DNA from: Paraburkholderia haematera
GTDB lineage: Bacteria; Pseudomonadota; Gammaproteobacteria; Burkholderiales; Burkholderiaceae
DNA: 64,000 nucleotides
Assembly: GCF_905220975.1 (NCBI RefSeq)
Contig: NZ_CAJNBK010000005.1
Span: 1-64,000, forward strand
Reading direction: 5' to 3'
The position numbers were made by a program, and so were the translations under genes. Below the pieces are notes generated by a model. The model was not told the DNA's origin. It searched no databases and was given only the letters and a program-made list of their open reading frames with translations. This document shows positions 54,644-63,071 of this stretch, one piece after another. Numbering within the stretch: the stretch's first letter is position 1; every line of letters begins with the position of its first letter.

Positions 54644-55670
54644 AGTGACCGACCTGATCGGTAACACGCCGATTCTCAGCATTTCCATTCCAGCAAAGAA
54701 TGCCAGGCTGCTGCTGAAGATCGAGAAGAACAACCCGGGCGGAAGCATCAAGGACCGCATGGCCCGCAACATGATCGTTGCGGCGCTCAAGTCGGGGCGG
54801 CTCAGCGCCGGTGGTGTAGTGGTGGAGTCGTCTTCCGGGAATACGGGTATCGGCCTCGCGATCGCGGCCGTGGAGTTCGGACTGCGATTCATTGCGGTAG
54901 TCGATCACCATGCCGCGCCGGACAAGATCGCGGTGATGCGCGCGCTCGGCGCGGAGATCCGCTATGTCGAAGGCACCTATCGCGAGGACGAGGTCGCGGT
55001 GGTGGAGCGGCAGCGCCTCGCAGCCGAACTGGCCAGCGAGATTCCAGGCGCCGTGTTCATGAATCAATCGGACAACGCGGCCAACGCGGGAGGCTATTCG
55101 GATTTCGTCCGGGAAGTCATCGGCGAGGTTGGCGGTGTCGATGCGTATGTTGGCTGCGTCGGCACGGGCGGGTCGATGACCGGCATCGCTCGCGGGCTGA
55201 AAGTGCACAACCCCAAAACGAAAACGATTGCCGTCGAACCGGACGGATCGATCGTATTCGGCCAACCGGGGCATGCCTATTATCAGTCTGGCACTGGCAC
55301 GCCGGCGGGCGACACGGTGGGTCTCGTGCTCGACTACAGCTGTATCGACATGGGCGTGCAGGTCTCCGATGCGCAGGCGTTCGAGACGGCCCGTTACATG
55401 GCCAAGCGCACAGGGCTGCTGGTCGGCGGATCGACCGGCGGCGTGATCTATAAGGCGCTCGAATTCATCCATAGCGGCCTGATCGGCGGCAATGTGGTGG
55501 CCGCCGTGGCTGACGGTGGAGAGAAGTATTTGCATACGGTCTTCAGCGAGAGCTGGCTGAAGGAGCGCGATCTGCTCGACCCGCAAATCTGGGATCGGCT
55601 CGACGGCTGGTTCGGCCAGGAAAGCTTTGTCGAGACGCCGCGCGAATTGCCGCGGTTGCACGCGGTATGA
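54630..55670 (+). CDS. SbnA-like PLP synthase (cysteine-synthase family)
   Basis: 346 residues from the ATG at 54630 (GGAG ribosome site), overlapping the decarboxylase gene by 14 bases. Fold-type II PLP enzyme: NNPGGSIKDRMA with the PLP Lys, SSSGNTGIGLA, and GCVGTGGSMTGIARGLK for the phosphate. SbnA joins O-phospho-L-serine and L-glutamate to N-(1-amino-1-carboxyl-2-ethyl)-glutamate (ACEGA), the precursor of L-2,3-diaminopropionate. A plain O-acetylserine sulfhydrylase is the alternative; the SbnH, synthetase and exporter neighbours favour the siderophore role. Confidence 0.85.
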   Translation: MILNKVTDLIGNTPILSISIPAKNARLLLKIEKNNPGGSIKDRMARNMIVAALKSGRLSAGGVVVESSSGNTGIGLAIAAVEFGLRFIAVVDHHAAPDKIAVMRALGAEIRYVEGTYREDEVAVVERQRLAAELASEIPGAVFMNQSDNAANAGGYSDFVREVIGEVGGVDAYVGCVGTGGSMTGIARGLKVHNPKTKTIAVEPDGSIVFGQPGHAYYQSGTGTPAGDTVGLVLDYSCIDMGVQVSDAQAFETARYMAKRTGLLVGGSTGGVIYKALEFIHSGLIGGNVVAAVADGGEKYLHTVFSESWLKERDLLDPQIWDRLDGWFGQESFVETPRELPRLHAV

Positions 55671-56833
55671 CGGCGACGAAGGAGAACGCCGTGTTGCCGC
55701 TCAACGTGGTCATTTGCGGCGGTGGTCGAACCGGCCATCTCGCCGCCGTGTTGTTCAAACAGATTCCCGGTGTGCGTGTTTCGCTGCTGACGGGCAGTCA
55801 AGAGGTGATCGACCGCTATCGCCGCAGCGAGAACGGCATCACGGCATGGATGCCGGATGGCACGACGTGCGCCGCCCGTCTCGACGCCGTCACGAGTGAG
55901 CCGGCCACGGCGCTCGCCGACGCGGATGTTGTCATCATCACCGTGCCCGCCCACGTCAGGCCGGCGCTGCTAAACGCGATCGCACCGCATTTGCCGGCCG
56001 ACAAACCCGTCTACGTCGGCGCGATTCCGGGTTTCTGCGGCTTCGACTGGCTCGCCGAGCGCGCATTGGCGGCACGACCCAATGCCGTCATCTGGGGCAT
56101 GAAGGACGTGGCGCATACCGCTTTCGATTTACAGCCCGGCGTGTCGATCAGAATGGGCGGCGCGAAGAGCACGCTGTACGTCGGCACTCACGCACGCGAA
56201 ACGGAAGCGGCGCGCGCTGCGTTGCTCACGCACCTGAAAAGGCTCTACGCATCGCCCGTCGAATTGCTGGACGATTTTCTGGAAATCACCCTGACGCCCG
56301 GCAATCCGATCATGCACAGTTCGGTGATCTACGGACTGATCGGACCCTACGGGCAATGGCACGACAAGGCGTTTTCTACGCGGCTGTGCTGGTGGACCGA
56401 TTGCCCCGAACTCGGCGCGTATTTCCTCGAACGCAGCGACGAAGAGAGCCGCATGCTATGCAAGGCTGTCGAGCAGCGGCTGGGTGTGGATCTATCGTCG
56501 ATCAAGCCGTTGAAGCAGGAAATCATCGAGGCGTACGACGATCAGATTCGCGACCACGGTACGATGCTATCGGTGTTGCGCACCAATCAGGCCTACGACG
56601 CGATCGAGGCCCCGCTGATCCCGACTGGAGATCGCAGCGGATACCTGATCGATAAGGAGAGCCGCGCATTTCATGAGGACGTGGCTTTTGGCCTCGCATT
56701 GCTGGTCGAGATGGCCAGACGTCTCGAGATGCGCTTGCCTCACATCGAAGAAATCTTTCACTGGAACGTGTCCTATATGGACGGCCTGCGCAGTTCCGCC
56801 CTCGACTACTTTCCCGAAACCTGGCCAGCGTGA
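55667..56833 (+). CDS. Opine-dehydrogenase-family NAD(P) enzyme in the siderophore operon
   Basis: 388 residues; start overlaps the upstream stop (ATGA). N-terminal Rossmann domain with VVICGGGRTGHLAAVL (G-x-G-x-x-G), then the octopine/nopaline dehydrogenase C-terminal domain (about 185-360) with the signature NPIMHSSVIYGLIGPYGQWH containing the catalytic His region. Such enzymes form or split a secondary-amine bond between an amino acid and a 2-oxo acid. In staphyloferrin B clusters the same position is held by SbnB (ornithine-cyclodeaminase family), which oxidatively splits ACEGA to diaminopropionate and 2-oxoglutarate. This enzyme may do the same job, or may make an opine-type siderophore. 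Either is inference. Confidence 0.85.
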   Translation: MTATKENAVLPLNVVICGGGRTGHLAAVLFKQIPGVRVSLLTGSQEVIDRYRRSENGITAWMPDGTTCAARLDAVTSEPATALADADVVIITVPAHVRPALLNAIAPHLPADKPVYVGAIPGFCGFDWLAERALAARPNAVIWGMKDVAHTAFDLQPGVSIRMGGAKSTLYVGTHARETEAARAALLTHLKRLYASPVELLDDFLEITLTPGNPIMHSSVIYGLIGPYGQWHDKAFSTRLCWWTDCPELGAYFLERSDEESRMLCKAVEQRLGVDLSSIKPLKQEIIEAYDDQIRDHGTMLSVLRTNQAYDAIEAPLIPTGDRSGYLIDKESRAFHEDVAFGLALLVEMARRLEMRLPHIEEIFHWNVSYMDGLRSSALDYFPETWPA

Positions 56834-58752
56834 GCCCGGAACTTATGAAGAACTCTCTTTCGCTATTGCAACCTGATAACGCGTTCTATGTGGACCGTCG
56901 GCAAACCGCGCTCGAGTCGGCGCAGCACAATGCGCTGCGACGCGTCGTTCGTTGCCTGTTCGCCGAGAAGATCGTCGCCACGGACGCACTTGTCTTCGCG
57001 CCCGAGGGCGGCGGCGCCTGGTTGCCGCTCTGGAACCGGCATGCCATGCTGTTCTTTGCCAACCTCGAGCGGGCGCCGGCCGATACCTTTATCAATCGCG
57101 GCGCTATTACGTTGATCGACTCTAACGGCGCGCGCACCGCGATCGAAGGTTCCGATCAACTGATCGACCTGCTTCGGCCGAGCTTCGATTTTGCGCCGAG
57201 CGACGACGGCGTGGCCGGACTCAAATCGGACATGGCCAACAGTATCGAGAACGACGCGCTCGCCCGTATTTATCGCGACGCATGGGATACGGATCTGCGC
57301 GCGCATATCGACGCGGCCGGCGATCGTGGTCTGATCCACTACCTGCGCAAGCATATGAGCGTGCGGGATGCCGCCGTGTTGCTCGATCAGTGGGGGGCGC
57401 TCGAAGGTCATCCGTTCTATCCCACCTGGAAGAGCAAGCCGGATCTGAACGCGACCGAGGTGGCCGCGCTGTCGCCGGAGTTCAACGCCAGGGTCGACGT
57501 GCGTATCGCCGCGCTGCGGGCGGACATGGCGTATATCGAGCGGATGCCGCACGTCGACAGCTATCACGACTGGTTTGCCGCGCAGTTCCCTCAGTTGTTG
57601 GCACGCTGGAAAGAGGGCCTGGAGGCCAGGGATCTCGACGCACGTCAGTGGCTGCCGTTGCCGATCCATGCGTGGCATCTCGACCATTTCGTGCGCAACG
57701 AATACGCGTCGGAGATCGAGGAGGGCGTGCTGATTCTCGACGGCCCCGATATCGTGACATTGCCGACCATGTCGTTCCGTACGATGATGCCGCGGCTGCC
57801 GGGACCGGTGCCGTTCATCAAGCTGCCGGTCGCGCTGTGGCTGACGAGCGAGCAGCGCAGCCTCCAGGCAAAGTCGATCCATATGGGACCGCGCGTCAGT
57901 ACCGTCATCAAACACATCCTGGCCGACGAGAACGGCTTTGACCAGACGCTCGAGATATTTACGGAAGAGGTCGCGCTTCACTACAAACACGCGGTGCGCC
58001 AGGAAGATCGGCCGGGACGTCACCTGTCGGTTGCGTATCGCGCCAGCAAGGACGCGTTCGAACGCACGGACGGTCTGTTCCCGATCACCGTGGCCGCCTT
58101 GCTGACCCGCTCGCCGGCGCGTGGCCGACCGCTCATCACGGAACTGATCGAGCACGACGGCACGCCTGCGACAGCGGAAGCGGTAGAGGCCTGGTTCCGC
58201 CGATATGCGCGAGTCGTCACGCATCCGGTGATCGGCATCTATCTGCTCTACGGCATCGCGCTGGAGGCGCATCAGCAGAATACGTCGGTGCTGTTCGCCG
58301 CGGACGGAACGCCCCGAAGCCTGTTGATTCGCGATTTCGGAGACGGCCGGACCTATGCTCCGCTGCTTGCCGAACGGGGCTATGAAATCAAGCCGTACGT
58401 GCATCCGGGCATTCTGCCGACTGTCTTCGACGGGGACATCGAGCCGGTTCGAGCCTTCGTGCTGGACGCATGCTTCGTGTGTCATCTGCACGAAGTCGCG
58501 CTGCTGCTGACAGAGGAATATAGGCTGGCGCGATCCCGCTTGTGGGAGATTCTGCGCGAAGAAACGGGCCGCACCTTCGACGCCTTCGCGCCGCGTGTTT
58601 CCGACGCGCTGTGGCAGGCCGAGCGGGTAGCGTTCCTTGACCATCCCTGGCCGACGCGCTCGGTACTGCGAATGCATCTGCTCAAGTATTCGGACTACCG
58701 GCTTCAGCATCATCTGCCCAATCCGCTGCTGCCGGCGCGCAACGAGGGTTGA
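56830..58752 (+). CDS. NRPS-independent siderophore synthetase (IucA/IucC family)
   Basis: 640 residues from a GTG overlapping the previous stop; ATG at 56845 is an alternative. Family motifs in order: EGHPFYPTWKSK (about 195, ATP site, usually HPxHPxxK, here with Tyr), KLPVALWLTSEQRSL followed by GPRVS (about 335-360), YGIALEAHQQNTSVLF (about 480) and LIRDFGDG, plus the C-terminal FhuF-like helical part (YRLARSRLWEILREE). Joins a carboxylate such as citrate or 2-oxoglutarate to an amine or alcohol through an acyl adenylate. It is the only synthetase in the window, while staphyloferrin B needs three. Confidence 0.93.
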   Translation: MSPELMKNSLSLLQPDNAFYVDRRQTALESAQHNALRRVVRCLFAEKIVATDALVFAPEGGGAWLPLWNRHAMLFFANLERAPADTFINRGAITLIDSNGARTAIEGSDQLIDLLRPSFDFAPSDDGVAGLKSDMANSIENDALARIYRDAWDTDLRAHIDAAGDRGLIHYLRKHMSVRDAAVLLDQWGALEGHPFYPTWKSKPDLNATEVAALSPEFNARVDVRIAALRADMAYIERMPHVDSYHDWFAAQFPQLLARWKEGLEARDLDARQWLPLPIHAWHLDHFVRNEYASEIEEGVLILDGPDIVTLPTMSFRTMMPRLPGPVPFIKLPVALWLTSEQRSLQAKSIHMGPRVSTVIKHILADENGFDQTLEIFTEEVALHYKHAVRQEDRPGRHLSVAYRASKDAFERTDGLFPITVAALLTRSPARGRPLITELIEHDGTPATAEAVEAWFRRYARVVTHPVIGIYLLYGIALEAHQQNTSVLFAADGTPRSLLIRDFGDGRTYAPLLAERGYEIKPYVHPGILPTVFDGDIEPVRAFVLDACFVCHLHEVALLLTEEYRLARSRLWEILREETGRTFDAFAPRVSDALWQAERVAFLDHPWPTRSVLRMHLLKYSDYRLQHHLPNPLLPARNEG

Positions 58753-58755
58753 TCG

Positions 58756-60006
58756 ATGACGCATGTCACCGTCGCACCGGATCGCGCGGCGCGCCTGATT
58801 CACGTGCTATTCGTGATTCAGCTCGTCTCCATGGGCGCCATGGAGATGAGCGGCCCGTTCTGGCCGATCCATCTGAAAGCGCTCAGCACGTCCAGCTTCG
58901 AGTTCGGCTTTGCCGGCGTCGCGGTCTATGTGGGGCCCATGCTGGGCATCATGCTGACGAGTGCGTTCTGGGGCCGCGTCGGCGATCGCACCGGGCACAA
59001 GCTGATGATGATCCGCGCCTTGCTCGGGCTGTCGCTCACGCAATTGGCCTTGGCCTTTGCCGCGGATGTCTGGACGATCCTCGCGCTGCGATTCGTACAA
59101 GGCGCGTGCGCGGGCTACATCGCGCCGGCGCAAACCTATGGCGTCAGCATCGAGTCTCCGTTGCGCCGGGCGCGGCTGTTTGCGTATCTGCAGGTCTCGA
59201 CCAATCTGGGCTCGTTAGCCGGTGCAGTCTCCGGCGGTCTGATTCTCGATCACGCGACGTTCTTCTGGATCAACATCGCTGCCGCCGTTCTGTGCGTGTG
59301 CTGTGTTGCGGCCGTGGCGCTGATTCTGCCCGATGTGCCGGTGTCGAAGCGCGTGCCGGCAACCGATCCGGCGAGCGGCACGGCGGCTGCGTCCGGTGCG
59401 CGGTTCTCGTGGCGTTCGTCGCCGATTCCCGGCTTGCTCGGGGTGGTCGGTATTTTGCTCGTGAGCCGCACGATCACCCAGACACCGTTCTCGCTCTACG
59501 TGAGTTCGATGTTCGGCGTGGGCAACTGGGTGGTGGGTCTGTGCTACGGCATGCTGTCGTTGGGCTTTGTCGTATCCGCCTCGCTTTGGGCCCGCTATTT
59601 CGAGCACAGGACGCTGCCGGACGCGCTGCGCAGGATGACGTTCATCGCGCTCGTCTGCGCCGGCCTGACGCTGGCGGCAGGGCTCACGCGCAACGTCGGC
59701 GTGTTCACCGCGATTCATTTTGTGTGGGGTGTTCTGCTCGGCGCCACGACCCCGGTCCTGATGTCGCTGATTTCGCGGGCGGCTGACGGTCTCTATCAGG
59801 GCTACGTTCTGGGCATCGCACAAAGCACGACGCAGTTTTCTTCGATTGCCGGCATTGCCATGGGCGGCTGGTTGAGCGACAGCGTCGGTCTGCAATACAC
59901 CTACTTCTTCGTGGCGGTGTCCTACGTACTGGCGATGGTCGTCATCCTGGCGCTCAGGCGCGAGCGCGGCGCCGTCGCGCGCCCGCAGATTTCGCCGGGA
60001 CAATAA
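58756..60006 (+). CDS. MFS transporter, probable siderophore exporter
   Basis: 416 residues, start three bases after the synthetase stop. About twelve hydrophobic helices, with AFWGRVGDRTGHKLMM as the TM2-TM3 motif and the FVQGACAGYIAPAQTYG segment in TM4-TM5. Placed between the synthetase and the importer, it most likely exports the finished siderophore across the inner membrane, as SbnD does in staphyloferrin B clusters. Confidence 0.88.
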   Translation: MTHVTVAPDRAARLIHVLFVIQLVSMGAMEMSGPFWPIHLKALSTSSFEFGFAGVAVYVGPMLGIMLTSAFWGRVGDRTGHKLMMIRALLGLSLTQLALAFAADVWTILALRFVQGACAGYIAPAQTYGVSIESPLRRARLFAYLQVSTNLGSLAGAVSGGLILDHATFFWINIAAAVLCVCCVAAVALILPDVPVSKRVPATDPASGTAAASGARFSWRSSPIPGLLGVVGILLVSRTITQTPFSLYVSSMFGVGNWVVGLCYGMLSLGFVVSASLWARYFEHRTLPDALRRMTFIALVCAGLTLAAGLTRNVGVFTAIHFVWGVLLGATTPVLMSLISRAADGLYQGYVLGIAQSTTQFSSIAGIAMGGWLSDSVGLQYTYFFVAVSYVLAMVVILALRRERGAVARPQISPGQ

Positions 60007-60044
60007 CGAGGTTGCCGAATGATTATTCACCTGCATTTTTCATC

Positions 60045-61241
60045 ATGACCATCCAACGTCGCTGGGGCAATGTGCTCATTGCTCTCGCAGGAATCGCCGT
60101 ACTCGCGGTGGCGCTCCTCGTCCTGAAGCGGGCCGGGGGCGCTTCCGCCGCAGCCGATGACAGCAAGCCCGCCCTGACCACAGTGACCGATCTGCTCGGA
60201 CGCAAGGTTCAGGTACGCGTGCCGGTGCGCCGCGTGATCCTGGGAGAAGGGCGTCAGCTCTATCTGGTTGCGGCGCTCGACACCGACAACCCGCTGCAGC
60301 GGATTGTCGGCTGGCGCAAGGACCTGATTCAATCGGACCCGGACACCTGGTCCGCGTACCTGCGCAAGTTTCCCGCGATCGCTGACATTCCGACGTTCGG
60401 CGGCTTCGAGGACGGCACGTTCGACATCGAACAGGCCATTGCGCTCAAGCCCGATGTGATTCTGATGAACATCGAAGCGCAGCGGGCCACGGAGGACGCG
60501 CGCTACACCGAGAAGCTCGCCGCATTGGGCATACCGGTTGTGTACGTCGATTTCCGTCACTTTCCCGTAGAAAACACCGAGCCGACCATGCGTCTCGTCG
60601 GCAAGCTGTTCGGCAAGGAAGAGCGGGCGGAGGCGTTCATCGCGTTTCGCGCCGCGCAGATCCGGCGCGTCACCGACGTCATCGCCGCGCAACGGCCAGC
60701 GCGTCCGAAGGTGTTCATCGAACGTATCGGCGGATACACCGAGGACTGTTGCCTGAGCTTCGGCAATGAGAACTTCGGCAAGTTCGTCGAGATGGCGGGC
60801 GGCAACAACATCGCCAAGGGCATCATTCGCGGAACCTTCGGCCAGCTCAATCCCGAACAGGTGGTGGCCGCCGACCCGGACCAGGTGGTCGTCACCAGCG
60901 CCAACTGGGAGGCGTTTGTGCCGCATGGACGCTGGGTCGGCGTGGGGCCGGGCGCGGACCTCACGGAAGCCGCACGCAAACTCGAGGCTTACACCACGCG
61001 GCCGGCCTATGCCGGCATCACGGCGAACCGGAACCACGCGTTTCATGCAATCTGGCATCAGTTCTACAACAGTCCTTACGACTTCGTCGCCATCCAGCAG
61101 CTGGCGAAGTGGTTTCATCCAGCGCTCTTTGCCGATCTCGATCCGGACGCCACGTTCCGCGAGTTGCATGAACGCTTCCTGCCGGTCGACTACGCACCCG
61201 GCTATTTCGTGAGCCTGCCAGGCGCGGAGAACCGTCAATGA
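60045..61241 (+). CDS. Iron-siderophore ABC transporter substrate-binding protein
   Basis: 398 residues from the ATG at 60045; a TTG eleven codons upstream is also in frame. N-terminal signal or anchor (GNVLIALAGIAVLAVALLVL). Class III periplasmic binding protein: DLLGRKVQVRVPVRRVIL, ALKPDVILMN and WEAFVPHGRWVGVGPG. GYTEDCCLSFGNENFGKFVEMAGG contains two adjacent Cys, unusual in this family. Captures the ferric siderophore in the periplasm and hands it to the permease encoded next. Confidence 0.9.
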   Translation: MTIQRRWGNVLIALAGIAVLAVALLVLKRAGGASAAADDSKPALTTVTDLLGRKVQVRVPVRRVILGEGRQLYLVAALDTDNPLQRIVGWRKDLIQSDPDTWSAYLRKFPAIADIPTFGGFEDGTFDIEQAIALKPDVILMNIEAQRATEDARYTEKLAALGIPVVYVDFRHFPVENTEPTMRLVGKLFGKEERAEAFIAFRAAQIRRVTDVIAAQRPARPKVFIERIGGYTEDCCLSFGNENFGKFVEMAGGNNIAKGIIRGTFGQLNPEQVVAADPDQVVVTSANWEAFVPHGRWVGVGPGADLTEAARKLEAYTTRPAYAGITANRNHAFHAIWHQFYNSPYDFVAIQQLAKWFHPALFADLDPDATFRELHERFLPVDYAPGYFVSLPGAENRQ

Positions 61242-62299
61242 GTGCCCTGCCTCTGGTCGAATCGACCCAACGTAATGCCTATCGCGGGCTCGTGCGGCGC
61301 AAGCGCGTGCTGCTCGGCGTTTTTGCGGTGCTGCTGCTGTTGAGCGTGCTGCTCGATCTCGCACTCGGCCCGGCGAACTACAGTCTCGCCGACGTCGCGC
61401 GCGCGGTGCTCTGGCCCGATACCGTTTCGTTGCAATTGCGCGTGGTGCTGTGGGACATCCGCATGCCGGTGGCTCTGATGGCCGTGGTCGTGGGGGCGGC
61501 ACTGTCGCTAGCCGGCGCACAGATGCAGACGATCCTCAACAATCCGCTCGCGAGCCCGTTTACGCTGGGCATTTCCGCCGCGGCAAGCTTCGGCGCGGCG
61601 TTGGGGCTCGCCTTCGGTCTCAAGCTGTTCCCGGTCGCCGTCGACTATATGGTGCCGCTGAACGCTTTCCTGATGGCCGTCCTGTCCGCGCTCCTGATTC
61701 ACGCACTCAGCATGCGGCGTGGCGTGACGGCCGAAACAATCGTGTTGCTCGGCATCGCGCTCGTTTTTACGTTCAACGCGCTGCTCGCGCTGGTCCAGTA
61801 TTTCGCAACCGAGCAGGCAGTCGCCGCCGTCGTGTTCTGGACCATGGGCAGTCTGACCAAAGCGACGTGGCCCAAAGTCGGCGTGATCTGCGTCGTTATC
61901 CTGATCATGCTGCCGGTTTTCGCGCGACGTGCCTGGGCGTTAACGGCACTGCGTCTGGGCGACGACAAAGCCGCCAGTTTCGGCATCAACGTGCGGCGGT
62001 TGCGCTTCCAGACGCTGGTGATGGTTAGCCTGCTTGCGGCGTTCCCGGTCGCGTTCGTGGGCGTCATCGGGTTCGTCGGGCTGGTGGGGCCGCATATCGC
62101 GCGCATGCTGGTCGGCGAGGATCAGCGCTTTTTCCTGCCGGCTTCATTGCTGACGGGAGCGCTGATGCTATCGGTCAGTTCCGTGGTGAGCAAGACGCTG
62201 ATTCCGGGCGCCATCTTTCCGATTGGCGTGGTGACCTCCCTCGTCGGCGTGCCGTTCTTCATTTCCCTGATTCTGCGCAGCAAGAGGACCGCATGGTGA
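61238..62299 (+). CDS. Iron-siderophore ABC transporter permease (FecCD family)
   Basis: 353 residues, start overlapping the binding-protein stop (ATGA). About nine to ten hydrophobic helices. FecCD signatures: ALSLAGAQMQTILNNPLASPFTLGISAAASFGA and, in the coupling loop, FVGLVGPHIARMLVGEDQRF. Inner-membrane channel of the ferric-siderophore importer. It carries both conserved regions in one polypeptide, probably as a homodimer. Confidence 0.95.
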   Translation: MSALPLVESTQRNAYRGLVRRKRVLLGVFAVLLLLSVLLDLALGPANYSLADVARAVLWPDTVSLQLRVVLWDIRMPVALMAVVVGAALSLAGAQMQTILNNPLASPFTLGISAAASFGAALGLAFGLKLFPVAVDYMVPLNAFLMAVLSALLIHALSMRRGVTAETIVLLGIALVFTFNALLALVQYFATEQAVAAVVFWTMGSLTKATWPKVGVICVVILIMLPVFARRAWALTALRLGDDKAASFGINVRRLRFQTLVMVSLLAAFPVAFVGVIGFVGLVGPHIARMLVGEDQRFFLPASLLTGALMLSVSSVVSKTLIPGAIFPIGVVTSLVGVPFFISLILRSKRTAW

Positions 62300-63060
62300 A
62301 GCTACGGCTGGACGGTGTCGGCGCGGCTTACGGCAGTCGCCGGATTCTCTTGGAGATCAGCACACCGGCGTTCTTCGGCGGCGAGGTGGTCGCGGTCATC
62401 GGTCCCAATGCGGCCGGCAAGTCGACGCTGTTCAAACGCATGGCGGGGTTGGTCGATGGGCCTGGCGAGGTGCGTCTGGAAGACTCGCGCAAAGGGTTGG
62501 AGGGCGTCTGCTATATGCCGCAGGATAGCGCCGCCAGTGCGAGACTGACGGTCTACGAATCCATCCTGCTGGCGTGCAAGCAGCATCAGCCGAGCTGGGC
62601 CGTGCACGACGCCGATCTCGCGCTGATCGATGGCATCATGGCGTCTCTAGGTATCGGCGAGCTGGCGTTTCGCTACCTCGATGAGTTGAGCGGTGGTCAG
62701 CGGCAACTGGTCTCGATCGCGCAGACGCTCGCGCGAGATCCGGAAATCATGCTCATGGACGAGCCGACCAGTGCGCTCGACATGCGCCGGCAAGCGCAGG
62801 TGCTCGGCTTCATGCGCGCGCTTGCGAAGCAGCGTGGGGTGATCGTTTTCATCGCATTGCACGATCTCAATCAGGCGCTGCGCTTTGCCGACCAGGTCCT
62901 GGTGATCGCCGACGGTACCGCGCACGCCAGCGGACCTTGCGAAGACGTCATCACGGTCGCGATGCTGCGCGACGTGTACCGGATAGACGCGCGCATCGAG
63001 CGGTGTTCGAAGGGGGCGTGTCACGTGATCGTCGACGGCGCCGTACAGGATTTCATCTGA
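62293..63060 (+). CDS. Iron-siderophore ABC transporter ATP-binding protein
   Basis: 255 residues, overlapping the permease gene by seven bases. Walker A GPNAAGKST, signature LSGGQRQ, Walker B IMLMDEPTSALD and switch His in ALHDLNQ. Drives the FecCD-type permease. The last residues (CSKGACHVIVDGAVQDFI) extend past the usual core. Confidence 0.95.
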   Translation: MVKLRLDGVGAAYGSRRILLEISTPAFFGGEVVAVIGPNAAGKSTLFKRMAGLVDGPGEVRLEDSRKGLEGVCYMPQDSAASARLTVYESILLACKQHQPSWAVHDADLALIDGIMASLGIGELAFRYLDELSGGQRQLVSIAQTLARDPEIMLMDEPTSALDMRRQAQVLGFMRALAKQRGVIVFIALHDLNQALRFADQVLVIADGTAHASGPCEDVITVAMLRDVYRIDARIERCSKGACHVIVDGAVQDFI

Positions 63061-63071
63061 TTGGGGAGGCT

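Noticed and set aside
56863..58803. 646-codon minus-strand frame
   Set aside because: Lies opposite the IucA/IucC synthetase, which has all its family motifs; Arg-rich mirror frame with no domain.
60027..61520. 497-codon minus-strand frame
   Set aside because: Opposite the binding-protein and permease genes; no start signal or motif.
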